DNA of 64,000 nucleotides. Source: Acidobacteriota bacterium (GTDB lineage: Bacteria; Acidobacteriota; Vicinamibacteria; Vicinamibacterales; 2-12-FULL-66-21). Shown piece after piece: positions 44,101-51,068 of the stretch; position 1 is the stretch's first letter; every line of letters begins with the position of its first letter. Below the pieces are notes generated by a model that did no database searches, was not told the DNA's origin, and worked only from the letters and a program-made list of their open reading frames with translations. The position numbers were made by a program, and so were the translations under genes. Location of the stretch: contig QHWT01000079.1 in NCBI GenBank assembly GCA_003222675.1, positions 1-64,000 of the forward strand, in the 5' to 3' direction.

Positions 44101-44471
44101 CCGAGCGCGGGCAGTATTTCGAGCAGGAACCCGAGTGCCGCGTCCAGGCCGGGGACGATGCCGGCATCGCGAGCGGCGTCGAGTGCGTCGGAGAGTCGCC
44201 GGCCGGGAACGAATTCGGAGACGACGGTCAGCCGGCCTTCCTCGTCCTGCTCGAGATCGCGGGGATGCGCGAAGCGTTCGTCATCGAGCTTCGCCACGGT
44301 GTCGATACGAGCGATCAGGGCCCTCTCGAACGCGGCGAGCTCCGGCCGCAGGACGAGACACTCCAACATCTCGCCCGTCTCGCAATCGAACGCGAGCACA
44401 CGCCGCCCAAGACCGTCCTCGAAACCGGAGGACGAGAGCGACGAAGCGGAGTTGGAGGTAGGCCCGGACAT
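41121..44471 (-). CDS. Giant kinase-like, E/R/K-helix, PEGA-domain membrane protein
   Basis: A 1116-aa protein. Residues about 1-285 look like a degenerate protein kinase fold (VVSEFVPGRRLSDALD; LGNLHGMARFAHGSVSPARVVFTPAGQIVLLDPIYG), with HGSVSP in place of the HRD loop, so probably inactive. Residues about 290-680 are almost pure E, R, K, A, L in 7-residue patterns such as ERRERERLEAERRERERQAKLEAE, predicted as a very long single alpha-helix. A basic patch (ANKRRKRDKSARSKKDRLR), a Pro-rich linker, a transmembrane helix at about 865-885 (WKIAGAAGVVLLIGVAAAHSLL) and PEGA-type beta domains (IVVATQPPGARVLLDGKAVGESPVTLQ) follow, with a second PEGA-like unit near the C-terminus. ATG 44471 is preferred; the frame stays open to 44849. 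Confidence 0.82.
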   Translation of the reverse strand: MSGPTSNSASSLSSSGFEDGLGRRVLAFDCETGEMLECLVLRPELAAFERALIARIDTVAKLDDERFAHPRDLEQDEEGRLTVVSEFVPGRRLSDALDAARDAGIVPGLDAALGFLLEILPALGNLHGMARFAHGSVSPARVVFTPAGQIVLLDPIYGAVLERLAFTRQRLWNEFGVAVAPSAGPARFDVAADLTQAGITAAALIVGRPLGPADYPNGIQALRAEILEVAQIRGTTVFANGFEKFFDRVLPLAGRKAFPSADDAVLDLRQLVRREIGIDACRAALLEFLQQVESAEAERTAAEEVLAAQHASDRHEHARVDGEREERARHETERRERERRDAEARERARLEAERHEKEKHEAERRERERLEAERRERERQAKLEAERKEKELREKEKLEAERRERERLEAEKRERERVEAERRERARLEAERLEKERIERERVERERLEAEQRERERLEAERLEKERLERERIERGRLEAEMRERARLEAERRDKERLERERIERERLEAEQRERARLEGERREKERQEAERREAERRERERREKERLEAERLERERQAKLEAQRKEKERLEADRREKERVEKERQERERQARLEAERKEKERLEADRRERERQAKLEAERKEKERLETDRRDKERREKERLERERLERERAEAERREKERAAAERREQELAAQADAEEGAESAGQANKRRKRDKSARSKKDRLRSAAPGSSGTTPTPAHTPAGAGSKSSWLVPPDRAAAFEPPVPVLPQAPVHVAAPQTYPVYMPPATQPPIAAAMPPPVVVPPVIPPSVTMPTQIGFAPPKPVAQPQSAPIGLAQPTPIRLKHDTTSHANPASFAPRRDRDVAFTPDFSANPTDTSRGGIPWKIAGAAGVVLLIGVAAAHSLLPSGKVEPTRSKPTPSTASAAISTPAPSSTAGQIVVATQPPGARVLLDGKAVGESPVTLQTVTPGRHTVTLITESGSVKKTVRVEAGRSLSLDIPIFSGFAAISAPIVVEVAEGGRLLGTSENQIMLPPGRHQLRFTNNALNYQGTQTVEIEPGEVYKVSLEPRGSANINAQPWAEVWIDGVRVGETPIANVSIALGVREIVFRNPQFGERKLVTTITGGPPAALSVDFTKQ

Positions 44472-44648
44472 TGAAGGAATCCCCAACGACTTTGCAACCA
44501 GCGCACCATGCCGGCCCCTCGGGCGAGTGTGCGGGATCGCCCATGGATGCATCTGTTTACGCTGGAACCCGAGACTCCCGAGAGTGTGAGAATCACAAAA
44601 TGGTACGCACCGATTTCGAACCTGTAATTGCGCTAAAGTGAACGCGCC

Positions 44649-44918
44649 ATGGCCGATTCGAATGAGATCGCAGCGCTGAGAGCGTCCATGCGCGGTGTGC
44701 GCCGCTCGGCGGAGGCGCTCGCCGGCATGAGCGAGCGCGTCGAGGCACTCGACCTTCAGTCGGAGATCTCCGACACCGACCTCGACGATCTTCAACGGCT
44801 CTCGTCGGCGCATGCGGTCGCCGCGCAGGCGCTCCGCGGACTGGTCCACACGATGTTGCGGCGACGCGGCAAAGTGGAGGAGGCGGTGACGGGATCAGGG
44901 ACGGCGCCCGAGGAGTAG
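44649..44918 (+). CDS. Small helical hypothetical protein
   Basis: An 89-aa frame, divergent from the giant PEGA gene. MADSNEIAALRASMRGVRRSAEALAGMSERVEALDLQSEISDTDLDDLQRLSSAHAVAAQ suggests two helices or a short coiled coil, without Cys or membrane segments. The 177-bp space between it and the divergent gene may hold both promoters. Function unknown. Confidence 0.55.
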   Translation: MADSNEIAALRASMRGVRRSAEALAGMSERVEALDLQSEISDTDLDDLQRLSSAHAVAAQALRGLVHTMLRRRGKVEEAVTGSGTAPEE

Positions 44919-45003
44919 ATTGTCCGAGGTCCGAGGTCCGAGGTCCGAGGTTCGAGGTCCGAGGTTTGAGGTCCGAGGTTCGAGGTCCGAAATCCGAGAT
45001 CCC
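44919..45003. repeat. GAGGTCC word array
   Basis: The word CCGAGGT or TCGAGGT repeats about nine times with single changes (CCGAGGTCCGAGGTTCGAGG and so on). Only one orientation is seen here; the reverse complement CCTCGGACCTCGGA lies in the gpsA-ftsY spacer. Confidence 0.85.
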
Positions 45004-45131
45004 GGTCAAAGGCCAAGAACGCGGTTCATGAGGCAGTCGGCTGAGTCCGCATCCGGACCGTTTCGGCATGCGGAACCATATTTGAAAGAGAACGAGATGA
45101 TACCCTGCGAAAGGCTCAGCGGGGTACTCCC

Positions 45132-45518
45132 ATGCCCTTCGCCGTCGAGGTGCTCGAAGAAGATCGGCTGATTCGTGCCCGGCTGTATGGCGCATGCGAC
45201 GCCGACGAAGCGCACGCAGCCGTTGCCGCAATCAAGAGTCGCGTCGGCACTTACCCCGTTGAGGGTGTGCTGATGGACGTCCGCGATGTTCAGTACACAC
45301 CCACACTGGATGAGGCGTGCGATTTCGGCACGGAGTTCGGCAGCTTTCTGGGCCGCCGCCGGCTGGCATTCGTGACCAGATTGCCGGCGCAATATGGGAT
45401 GGCGCGCATGATCTCAGTACGCGCCGAGCCGCGCGGCATCGACGTGGATGTCTTCGGCGACGAGGACGAGGCGCTCGAGTGGCTGCACAGTCCCGACACT
45501 GCGCATGACAGATTCTGA
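45132..45518 (+). CDS. STAS/SpoIIAA-like domain protein
   Basis: A 128-aa protein, MPFAVEVLEEDRLIRARLYGACDADEAHAAVAAIKSR then PVEGVLMDVRDVQYTPTLDEACDF, with the alternating strand-helix pattern of STAS-like proteins (such as SpoIIAA-like). No kinase or anti-sigma partner is nearby. Membrane segments are absent. It is the last ordinary gene before the decayed island. Confidence 0.6.
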   Translation: MPFAVEVLEEDRLIRARLYGACDADEAHAAVAAIKSRVGTYPVEGVLMDVRDVQYTPTLDEACDFGTEFGSFLGRRRLAFVTRLPAQYGMARMISVRAEPRGIDVDVFGDEDEALEWLHSPDTAHDRF

Positions 45519-45643
45519 TCGAGATTGTTTGTCGAGGACAGCTGTAGCTCGGACGAACTGAGGCCCGCCTTCGCCGCTACTGTTCGAGTCGCTTGACGAT
45601 GTGAGGATTAGGCGTCTTGGAGATTGGTGCGGAGACTGCAGCG
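45519..45643. other. Gene-poor spacer
   Basis: No gene, promoter or repeat is recognised in these 125 bp. They separate the STAS-like gene from the antitoxin remnant. Confidence 0.4.
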
Positions 45644-45920
45644 TCACAGAGAGCTTAGGCCCGGGGCTCCTGTCCCGCAGGTTGATGGCGAAGTCCTCGT
45701 CGAGCCCGATCTATGCCACCGAATACTTGTAGAGGAATTATTGTAGGCGTCGCCAAATCGAAGCCGGTCGCCGCGCAGACGCTCGAACTCCCGCAAGGAC
45801 ACGACGACTGGGATAGGCTTGTCGCGGCGCGTCAACTCGACGCGCTCTCCCGCTTCGACCTTCGTCAATGATCGTCGAAAGGCTCGTTCCGGCGTCCGCG
45901 ATGCAATATCGTCGCGGCAT
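45644..45920 (-). pseudogene. Phd/YefM-type antitoxin remnant with two frameshifts
   Basis: Reading the minus strand from ATG 45920: RRYCIADAGTSLSTIIDE, then a one-base shift to VEAGERVELTRRDKPIPVVVSLREFERLRGDRLRFGDAYN, then another shift to FLYKYSVA, a stop, and IGLDEDFAINLRDRSPG. Together these parts make one Phd/YefM antitoxin, so the gene is dead. No toxin is recognisable next to it. Confidence 0.75.
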
Positions 45921-46209
45921 GAGGGTAATGCACATCACGATGTAGATGTCGTCAAACGGCAGCCCGTCGGCTCCTTAGGGCTATCCTCCACCTCGCGCGC
46001 CTTTCGCTCCATTCGACCGCTCCGCGAAATCTACATGGATCAAACGGGTCATCATGGCTAGCCCGCGGGTACCACGAAAAGGCCCGCCGGCGAAGACGGC
46101 TTGCCAAACCGTAGCTCGCTGCGAGAGAGCAAGTCCGCCTCCGCGCGACAGAACTTATGTTGACGCGCTACGGCGGACAAACTTCGCGTGTAGACAGGAG
46201 AGCGAAGAT
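45921..46209. other. Gene-poor spacer before the tRNA fragment
   Basis: No gene is recognised. At about 46130-46190 GTCCGCCTCCGCGCG and GCGCTACGGCGGAC form a REP-like inverted pair related to the element at 358-389. Confidence 0.35.
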
Positions 46210-46256
46210 TGGTGGACGGCAGGAGGCTCGAACTCCCGACCTCCGCGTTGCGAACG
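46210..46256 (-). repeat. 47-bp copy of the 3' half of tRNA-Ala (attachment-site-like)
   Basis: The 47 bases are identical to 49800-49846, that is, the CCA end, acceptor strand, T arm and anticodon loop of tRNA-Ala(CGC). Homology stops inside the anticodon stem, and the 5' half of the tRNA is missing. This pair of direct repeats, 3590 bp apart, is what integration at a tRNA 3' end leaves behind. Confidence 0.9.
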
Positions 46257-46377
46257 AACCGTGGGAGCGGCCCTATCTGGTTAAGCGGCAACGTCGTAAG
46301 CGCCGCGATCCCGGTGATTAGGTTGGATGCACAAGGGTGCGTGCTTACGCGGGTTTCTGCATAGTCGTGCGCAGCGG

Positions 46378-46398
46378 TTGTCCACAATCTGTCCACAA
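46378..46398. repeat. 21-bp repeat shared with the integrase fragment
   Basis: TTGTCCACAATCTGTCCACAA matches 49627-49647 except for one base. The second copy lies in the integrase C-terminal fragment near the tRNA, so this may be the trace of a second integrase end or a recombinase binding site. Confidence 0.6.
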
Positions 46399-46476
46399 AG
46401 AAATTCCCGTAAGTCGTTGATCTGCGATCCCGCAGCCGTGGCTGCCCGTCAACGTTGCGGCCAGCCTCCTCAGTGG

Positions 46477-47061
46477 TTATCGCTTCTTGCTCGAAAGGCG
46501 CGTGCTCTTCGTCCGCGCGACGAGTACCCTGGCGTGCACCGGCATTCCTGCAGCTCGCCGTGGCCGTCCGGAGGTTCTATAACGGCCTGTCGCCCGCCGC
46601 ACATTAGCGGCAGCGGCCTGTATCGGGAACTCATCGGGCACAACGAATGCGACCTCCAGGTTCCCACCAAGTGCATGGGCCGCGGCTTCGAGTTGTTCCA
46701 GTCTTGAACCGTGCTTGACGTCGAGCAGTCGATCAATCTGCGGCATGTGGACGTGGAGCCGCCGCGCCAATTCGCTCTTGGTGACGTGCTGGTGACGCAT
46801 CCGCTTATAGAGCTGCACCTTCGTCGCGATGAGTGACGGTAACCGGACGCTGTCGGCGGCGATCGCGGACGGTTCGGGAATGTCCCGTCGATCGCGGATA
46901 TACGCGTCAATGATGGTCTCCAGCGCATCGACAGCGCGCGCGAGCGCTTCCGTGTTGTGGTCGCCGAACGTGTGCGCCTCTGGAAAATCTGGAAACGTCA
47001 CAAGGACGGTGCCGTTATCGTCGGAAGTCAGTGTCACCGGATATCGAACCATCGTCTTCAC
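46477..47061 (-). CDS. hicB: HicB-type antitoxin with HTH
   Basis: A 194-aa frame. The HicB fold is seen in VRYPVTLTSDDNGTVLVTFPDFPEAHTFGDHNTEALARAVDALETII, and a DNA-binding HTH in HQHVTKSELARRLHVHMPQIDRLLDVKHGSRLEQLEAAAHALGG. The last 45 or so residues (after VAFVVPDEF) are unlike HicB and may be read-through. GTG 47061 or ATG 47052 could start it. It neutralises the HicA mRNA interferase and should bind the palindromes upstream of hicA. Confidence 0.85.
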   Translation of the reverse strand: MKTMVRYPVTLTSDDNGTVLVTFPDFPEAHTFGDHNTEALARAVDALETIIDAYIRDRRDIPEPSAIAADSVRLPSLIATKVQLYKRMRHQHVTKSELARRLHVHMPQIDRLLDVKHGSRLEQLEAAAHALGGNLEVAFVVPDEFPIQAAAANVRRATGRYRTSGRPRRAAGMPVHARVLVARTKSTRLSSKKR

Positions 47062-47104
47062 CTCTCTGCAGCCGCAACTGTCGTCGCACGGTCTGCAGCA
47101 TCCA

Positions 47105-47284
47105 CTACAGACCGAGGTCCTTCTTAATCTTGGTCACGAGCCCTGTGCCCAGCTCCTTTGCGCTGCCGTGCATCGGCAGCACGCTCATGCGATCGCCGCG
47201 CCGAACGATGAGGTGTCCGCCCTTGCCGGACTCGAACGTGCACCCTTGTTTCGCAAGCCATCGTTTGAACTGCCTGCTGGTCAC
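47105..47284 (-). CDS. hicA: HicA-type mRNA interferase toxin
   Basis: A 59-aa double-stranded-RNA-binding toxin. TSRQFKRWLAKQGCTFESGKGGHLIVRRGDRMSVLPMHGSAKELGTGLVTKIKKDLGL carries the catalytic His in GGHLIV and the LPMHG motif. GTG 47284 is preferred to a TTG one codon earlier. It precedes hicB by 43 bp on the same strand. All key residues are intact, so the module may be active. Confidence 0.9.
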   Translation of the reverse strand: MTSRQFKRWLAKQGCTFESGKGGHLIVRRGDRMSVLPMHGSAKELGTGLVTKIKKDLGL

Positions 47285-47298
47285 CAAAACGGAAGATA

Positions 47299-47332
47299 CA
47301 ACACTTGTGTTGCAATATCAACACTTGTGTTG
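47299..47332. promoter_or_regulatory. Twin palindromic operator upstream of hicA
   Basis: CAACAC-TT-GTGTTG occurs twice, at 47299-47312 and 47319-47332, 20 bp from centre to centre (about two helical turns), just upstream of hicA. This is the arrangement expected for an autoregulatory HicB operator. Confidence 0.8.
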
Positions 47333-47538
47333 TTTGCGGGGACGCGGTCAACTCGTTGATCAGCCACGCGGATGGCCGAACACTTGCGCCTGCATCGCGC
47401 CATTGCGTATTGTCGATGTTCGAAAGGCTTTCAATGAAACGCGTACCGTTTCGCGATCTGCTGCGTAGCGTTCGTCAGGCGGGTCGGCGACGGGATTTGC
47501 CGCAGGAACCGAGATTCTTCCGTAACGGAGCAGAGGCC

Positions 47539-48201
47539 ATGAGAACTGTCCCTCTCTATAGCCTGTTGCCCGTCCTGATCCTATGGGCTGGGGCTGAGTG
47601 GCCCAACGGTCAACGTCAGCCGGCGAGCGCAGCCGGCGCGGTAGAGGGCATCGTCGTCAATACGGATGGACGGCCGGTTGCGGGCGTGCGTGTGTATCCC
47701 ATGCAGACGGGCCCAACTCCGTTCAGCGTGACCGACGTCCGCGGGAGATTCGAGCTGGTCGGTGTGCAGGCGGGATCTGTCCGTATCATGACCTCAAAGA
47801 TGGAGGAGGGTTATCCGGATACCGGTTCTGGCATGTACGGAGTCAACCTTGAGAGTATTCCGGTAGTGCTGGTTCAACCGGGCGCTACAACGGACAACGT
47901 TGTCGTGAAGCTGGGTATGAGGTTGGGCGTGCTGCGTGGCACGGTGATTGACGCCGCGAGCGGAAAGAGAGTACCAACTGCCAGGATCCGCATCGCGAGG
48001 GAGGATAACCCGGCAAATTTCCTGTCTACGAATGTCGATGAAGCGGGCCAGTTCGTACTGGCGTGGCCGGCCCACGTCCGTAGACTTGAGGTGACTGCTC
48101 CTGGGTTCAAAGCGTGGCGCTCGGACGTGGATCTGCCAGAGGGGCACTTAACGGTGCCGTCTGGGGCTGAGAAAGCCTTGGTGGTGCGCATGCGGCGGTA
48201 G
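47539..48201 (+). CDS. Secreted carboxypeptidase-regulatory-like domain protein
   Basis: A 220-aa protein starting MRTVPLYSLLPVLILWAGAEW, a signal peptide. Two beta domains of the carboxypeptidase-regulatory type follow: AVEGIVVNTDGRPVAGVRVYPMQTGPTPFSVTDVRGRFELVGVQAGSVRI and GVLRGTVIDAASGKRVPTARIRIARED. An open frame from 47305 is not part of it; ATG 47539 gives the clean signal. Such domains are common in acidobacterial secreted proteins. It lies within the island. Confidence 0.7.
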   Translation: MRTVPLYSLLPVLILWAGAEWPNGQRQPASAAGAVEGIVVNTDGRPVAGVRVYPMQTGPTPFSVTDVRGRFELVGVQAGSVRIMTSKMEEGYPDTGSGMYGVNLESIPVVLVQPGATTDNVVVKLGMRLGVLRGTVIDAASGKRVPTARIRIAREDNPANFLSTNVDEAGQFVLAWPAHVRRLEVTAPGFKAWRSDVDLPEGHLTVPSGAEKALVVRMRR

Positions 48202-48495
48202 CCGTGAACGCGATGTCAGGGCCAGCTGGATTCGCCGCGGCACATTGAAATCAGGCCGGACCATGGTGTTCACGTCGGCGGATGTGTGGGCCATTCGGGC
48301 CGCCTCGGCGCGTCTCAGAGTGAGTTCGCGCTCTTGATCGCGGCGAGCGTCGCAACGCGAAGCCACATATGAGACCCGATCCGAAACGAATCAAAGGCTC
48401 TCGCTGCTCGATGCGTCGGGCGAGGTCGAATTCGCTAGGCCTGCACACCTGATCTCGGCCGTGCTTGCTAAAATGATCCCTGTGAGAGGCGCGGG
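48202..48495. other. Spacer with a possible -10 for mntA
   Basis: No gene is seen. TAAAAT at about 48468-48473 lies about 22 bp before the mntA ATG, without a convincing -35. The rest shows nothing recognisable. Confidence 0.3.
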
Positions 48496-48804
48496 ATGAC
48501 GACGAACCCATCGCTCCGACGCGAGGAGATCCTCAAGGCACTGCGCGAGAGTCGTGAGTTGCTGGATAATTTCGGCGTTTCCCGCCTGTCGCTGTTCGGT
48601 TCGTTTGCCAGGGATGAAGGCCGAGAGGACAGTGACGTCGATCTGCTCGTCGAGTTCGGCCGGCCCATCGGCCTGTTCCACTTCGTGCGATTGCAGCGCG
48701 AGCTTGGTGAGCGCCTGGGCCGGCGAGTCGAGCTCGTGACCCCCGCCGCCCTCAAGCCGCAACTCCGAAACAGGATCCTCGGCGAGGCAGTGGTTGCCGC
48801 CTAG
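48496..48804 (+). CDS. mntA: MntA-type nucleotidyltransferase antitoxin
   Basis: A 102-aa minimal nucleotidyltransferase. The catalytic motif is complete: LSLFGSFARDEGREDSDVDLLVEF, with GS and DxD. MntA proteins silence HEPN RNases by AMPylation. The C-terminus overlaps a HepT start, but that HepT is truncated, so the antitoxin has lost its partner here. Confidence 0.88.
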   Translation: MTTNPSLRREEILKALRESRELLDNFGVSRLSLFGSFARDEGREDSDVDLLVEFGRPIGLFHFVRLQRELGERLGRRVELVTPAALKPQLRNRILGEAVVAA

Positions 48805-48892
48805 AGAATGGCGGCTCCGGGTCGAGGACATTCTCGAGGCCATCGCCAGAATCGAGCGCTACACCGCGACGACCTGGCCTCTCAACTTGTGA
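48794..48892 (+). pseudogene. hepT: HepT (HEPN RNase) N-terminal fragment
   Basis: TTG 48794 opens LPPREWRLRVEDILEAIARIERYTATTWPLNL and stops at 48892. The first 25 residues match the start of HepT toxins; the rest, including the RxxxxH active site, is gone. The stretch fuses into an unrelated gene at about 48880, so a deletion created the junction. Confidence 0.78.
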
Positions 48893-49113
48893 CTTTGCCG
48901 CTTGTGGACCGATGTCGCTGCGGAGATGACTTCTGCGCGACCTTCTACACCGCGAAAAGGCCCGCGGGCCTCTGCGGCGCGGGACACTCCAACATGGTCG
49001 TGGAATCTCGAGAAGGAATGATCATTGTCGATCTTGTAGAGGACAGGATTCACTGCGTCGAAGTCCTTTATCGACCCGATGTCCGCGAAGCGTTGTTCGC
49101 CGTCCTGCCGTAA
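48889..49113 (+). pseudogene. 3' part of a CRCGDDFCATFYT-type hypothetical protein
   Basis: The readable part is LPLVDRCRCGDDFCATFYTAKRPAGLCGAGHSNMVVESREGMIIVDLVEDRIHCVEVLYRPDVREALFAVLP, a compact domain with Cys pairs. Upstream of the GTG 48889 the frame runs through out-of-frame HepT DNA, so the original N-terminus seems lost at the deletion junction. Whether it is still translated (GTGA overlap with the HepT stop) is unclear. Confidence 0.55.
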
Positions 49114-49215
49114 AGCTGATCGTCGTTGCGATCCTTCTTGGCTCAGGCAAGATCTCGCGTGCCCGCATGGCCAGGCAAGTGAGTGGTATCCTCCTAGACC
49201 AACTCGGAGCGGCTC

Positions 49216-49488
49216 ATGAACAAGCACGAAGCTGCTGCAATCTCGATTGGCCTTACAGCGATCTTTCTGGGTTGGCTTTCACCTGTGCAAGGCTATGGCG
49301 CATCCGGACTGCTCGGGATGCCCATGGCTATTTCGAAATCGTCAGGTACTCCGGACACGTGCGGCGTCACACCTAACAGACATCCACTTCCGAAACGTGT
49401 CACTGGGAACCTAACCTCAGCGATCACTGGACACAGGGTCGACGCGCCGAGCATCGCGCTGAGAGCGCAAATTGATCATCAATTCGAC
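49216..49488 (+). other. Open frame with a hydrophobic start, not recognised
   Basis: The frame opens MNKHEAAAISIGLTAIFLGWLSPVQGYGASGLLG and runs into the integrase fragment without a stop. The first 34 residues could be a signal peptide or a membrane helix, but the join to integrase sequence suggests the whole is a fusion of remnants. Confidence 0.3.
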
Positions 49489-49752
49489 GCAGCCGATTTT
49501 CAGCCGTCATTCCTGATCTTTGCTGACACGGTGATGTCGATCTCCGGTCACTCGTCCACACGCATGCTCGACCGGTACACGCATCCCACCCTTGAACGTC
49601 GCATCGCTGCGCTGGACACGTTCAACTTGTCCACAAACTGTCCACAAGACTCCGTACAACAGAAAGAGGCAGCGGAAGCTGTAATGGTGAGAAGTGGCCC
49701 GCCTTCGCCGCTGCGCGGCTACGGCGCGGCAGCCTTCGCGCTGATTTTATAG
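49489..49752 (+). pseudogene. Tyrosine integrase C-terminal fragment
   Basis: The stretch VMSISGHSSTRMLDRYTHPTLERRIAALDTF contains the GHSS (HxxR-like) and the catalytic Tyr context of a phage-type tyrosine recombinase. The catalytic Arg box and core domain are missing upstream. It lies about 50 bp from the tRNA-Ala 3' end, exactly where an island integrase is expected. After it the frame runs into a REP-like element (SPLRGYGAAAF). Confidence 0.78.
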
Positions 49753-49799
49753 CTCGCTGGCTTGCCGAGCCGAAGCTCGCCTGAAAGGCGAGCGACGAC

Positions 49800-49875
49800 T
49801 GGTGGACGGCAGGAGGCTCGAACTCCCGACCTCCGCGTTGCGAACGCGGCGCTCTCCCAACTGAGCTAGCCGCCC
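49800..49875 (-). tRNA. tRNA-Ala (anticodon CGC)
   Basis: The minus strand reads GGGCGGCTAGCTCAGTTGGG and ends in CCACCA, so CCA is encoded. The anticodon loop TTCGCAA gives CGC. The acceptor stem pairs fully and includes a G3-U70 wobble, the alanine identity element. The tRNA has 76 nt. Its 3' half is duplicated at 46210-46256. Confidence 0.96.
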
Positions 49876-49952
49876 ACTCTGAGGATGTTCGCGCCGGTGT
49901 CGCACCACAGAGAAGTCGTGCTCGGCACGAATCCCAAGTATAGCACGGTTGG

Positions 49953-49958
49953 TTATAC
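49953..49958 (+). promoter_or_regulatory. Likely -10 element of pfkA
   Basis: TATACT ends 9 bp before the pfkA ATG (49968). If used, the transcript would begin close to the ATG (leaderless). No clear -35 is seen. Confidence 0.4.
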
Positions 49959-49967
49959 TCGGACTTC

Positions 49968-51068
49968 ATGCCTGCGCCCGAAAACCGCTCCGGGATCCAG
50001 CGCATCGGTGTGCTGACCGGAGGCGGCGATGCGCCGGGACTGAACGCCGTCATCCGCGCAGTCGTGAAGGCCGCCGTCAATTGCCGCTGCGAGGTCATCG
50101 GCCTCGAGGACAGCTTCGACGGATTGATCGAGCCCAACCGGTGGCGGCGGCTCACGCCGAAGGACGTCACCGGCATCCTTCGCATCGGCGGCACGATCCT
50201 CGGGACGACCAACCGCGGCAATCCGTTTGCCTATCCTGTCGGCGCAACCGGCGGAACGCGTGATTACGCCGCGCGCTGCGTGGAGATGTATCGCGAGCTG
50301 AAGCTCGACGCGCTCGTGGTCATTGGCGGCGACGGCACGCTCAGCATCGCGCACGAATTCCACAAGCGCGGCATCCCGCTCGTCGGCGTTCCCAAGACGA
50401 TCGACAACGACATCGTCGAGACGACGAACACGTTCGGCTTCGACACCGCTGTGAGCTTCGCGACCGAGGCGATCGATCGGCTGCACACGACGGCGGAGGC
50501 GCACCACCGCATCATGGTCGTCGAGGTGATGGGGCGATACGCTGGATGGATCGCGCTCTATTCGGGCATCGCCGGAGGCGCCGACGTCATCCTGATACCG
50601 GAGATCCCTTACGACGTGGAGAAGGTCGCGGACGGCATTCGTCATCGTGACGGACTGGGTGCGCGATTCAGCATCGTTGTCGTGGCGGAAGGAGCGAAAC
50701 CCGTCGGCGGCACTGTCACGATCGCGAAAGCTGCGCGCGCCGACGCGGCGGAGCGTCTTGGAGGCATCGGCGCGGTCGTCGCCGCGCAACTCGAAACGCT
50801 GACAGGCAAGGAATCCCGCAGCGTCCTCTTGGGCCACCTGCAGCGCGGCGGGGCGCCCACCAGCTTCGATCGCATTCTCGCGACGCGGTTTGGCGCTCGC
50901 GCGGTGGAGCTCCTACTCGAAGGCACGTTCGGCCACATGGTCGCGTTCCATCCGCCTGACATCGTCTCGGTGCCGCTCGAGAAGATCGTCGGCCGCACGC
51001 GCAACGTGCCGCCGCACTTCGACGTCGTACGCGCGGCGCGCGCGATGGGGATCTCGCTGGGAGATTGA
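49968..51068 (+). CDS. pfkA: 6-phosphofructokinase
   Basis: A 366-aa phosphofructokinase, the committed step of glycolysis. IGVLTGGGDAPGLNAVIRAVV, GGDGTLSIAHEFHKRG, the catalytic PKTIDNDI and GRYAGWIALYSG are present. After GGD the residue is Gly, the mark of ATP use rather than PPi, while Lys replaces Gly in the PKTIDND loop, as in some group III enzymes. So ATP dependence is likely but mixed features leave doubt. The start is close to a -10 element. Confidence 0.92.
   Translation: MPAPENRSGIQRIGVLTGGGDAPGLNAVIRAVVKAAVNCRCEVIGLEDSFDGLIEPNRWRRLTPKDVTGILRIGGTILGTTNRGNPFAYPVGATGGTRDYAARCVEMYRELKLDALVVIGGDGTLSIAHEFHKRGIPLVGVPKTIDNDIVETTNTFGFDTAVSFATEAIDRLHTTAEAHHRIMVVEVMGRYAGWIALYSGIAGGADVILIPEIPYDVEKVADGIRHRDGLGARFSIVVVAEGAKPVGGTVTIAKAARADAAERLGGIGAVVAAQLETLTGKESRSVLLGHLQRGGAPTSFDRILATRFGARAVELLLEGTFGHMVAFHPPDIVSVPLEKIVGRTRNVPPHFDVVRAARAMGISLGD

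Noticed and set aside
46054-46284. Open frame with WWTAGGSNSRPPRCER
   Set aside because: This is the antisense reading of the tRNA-Ala fragment, not a protein gene.
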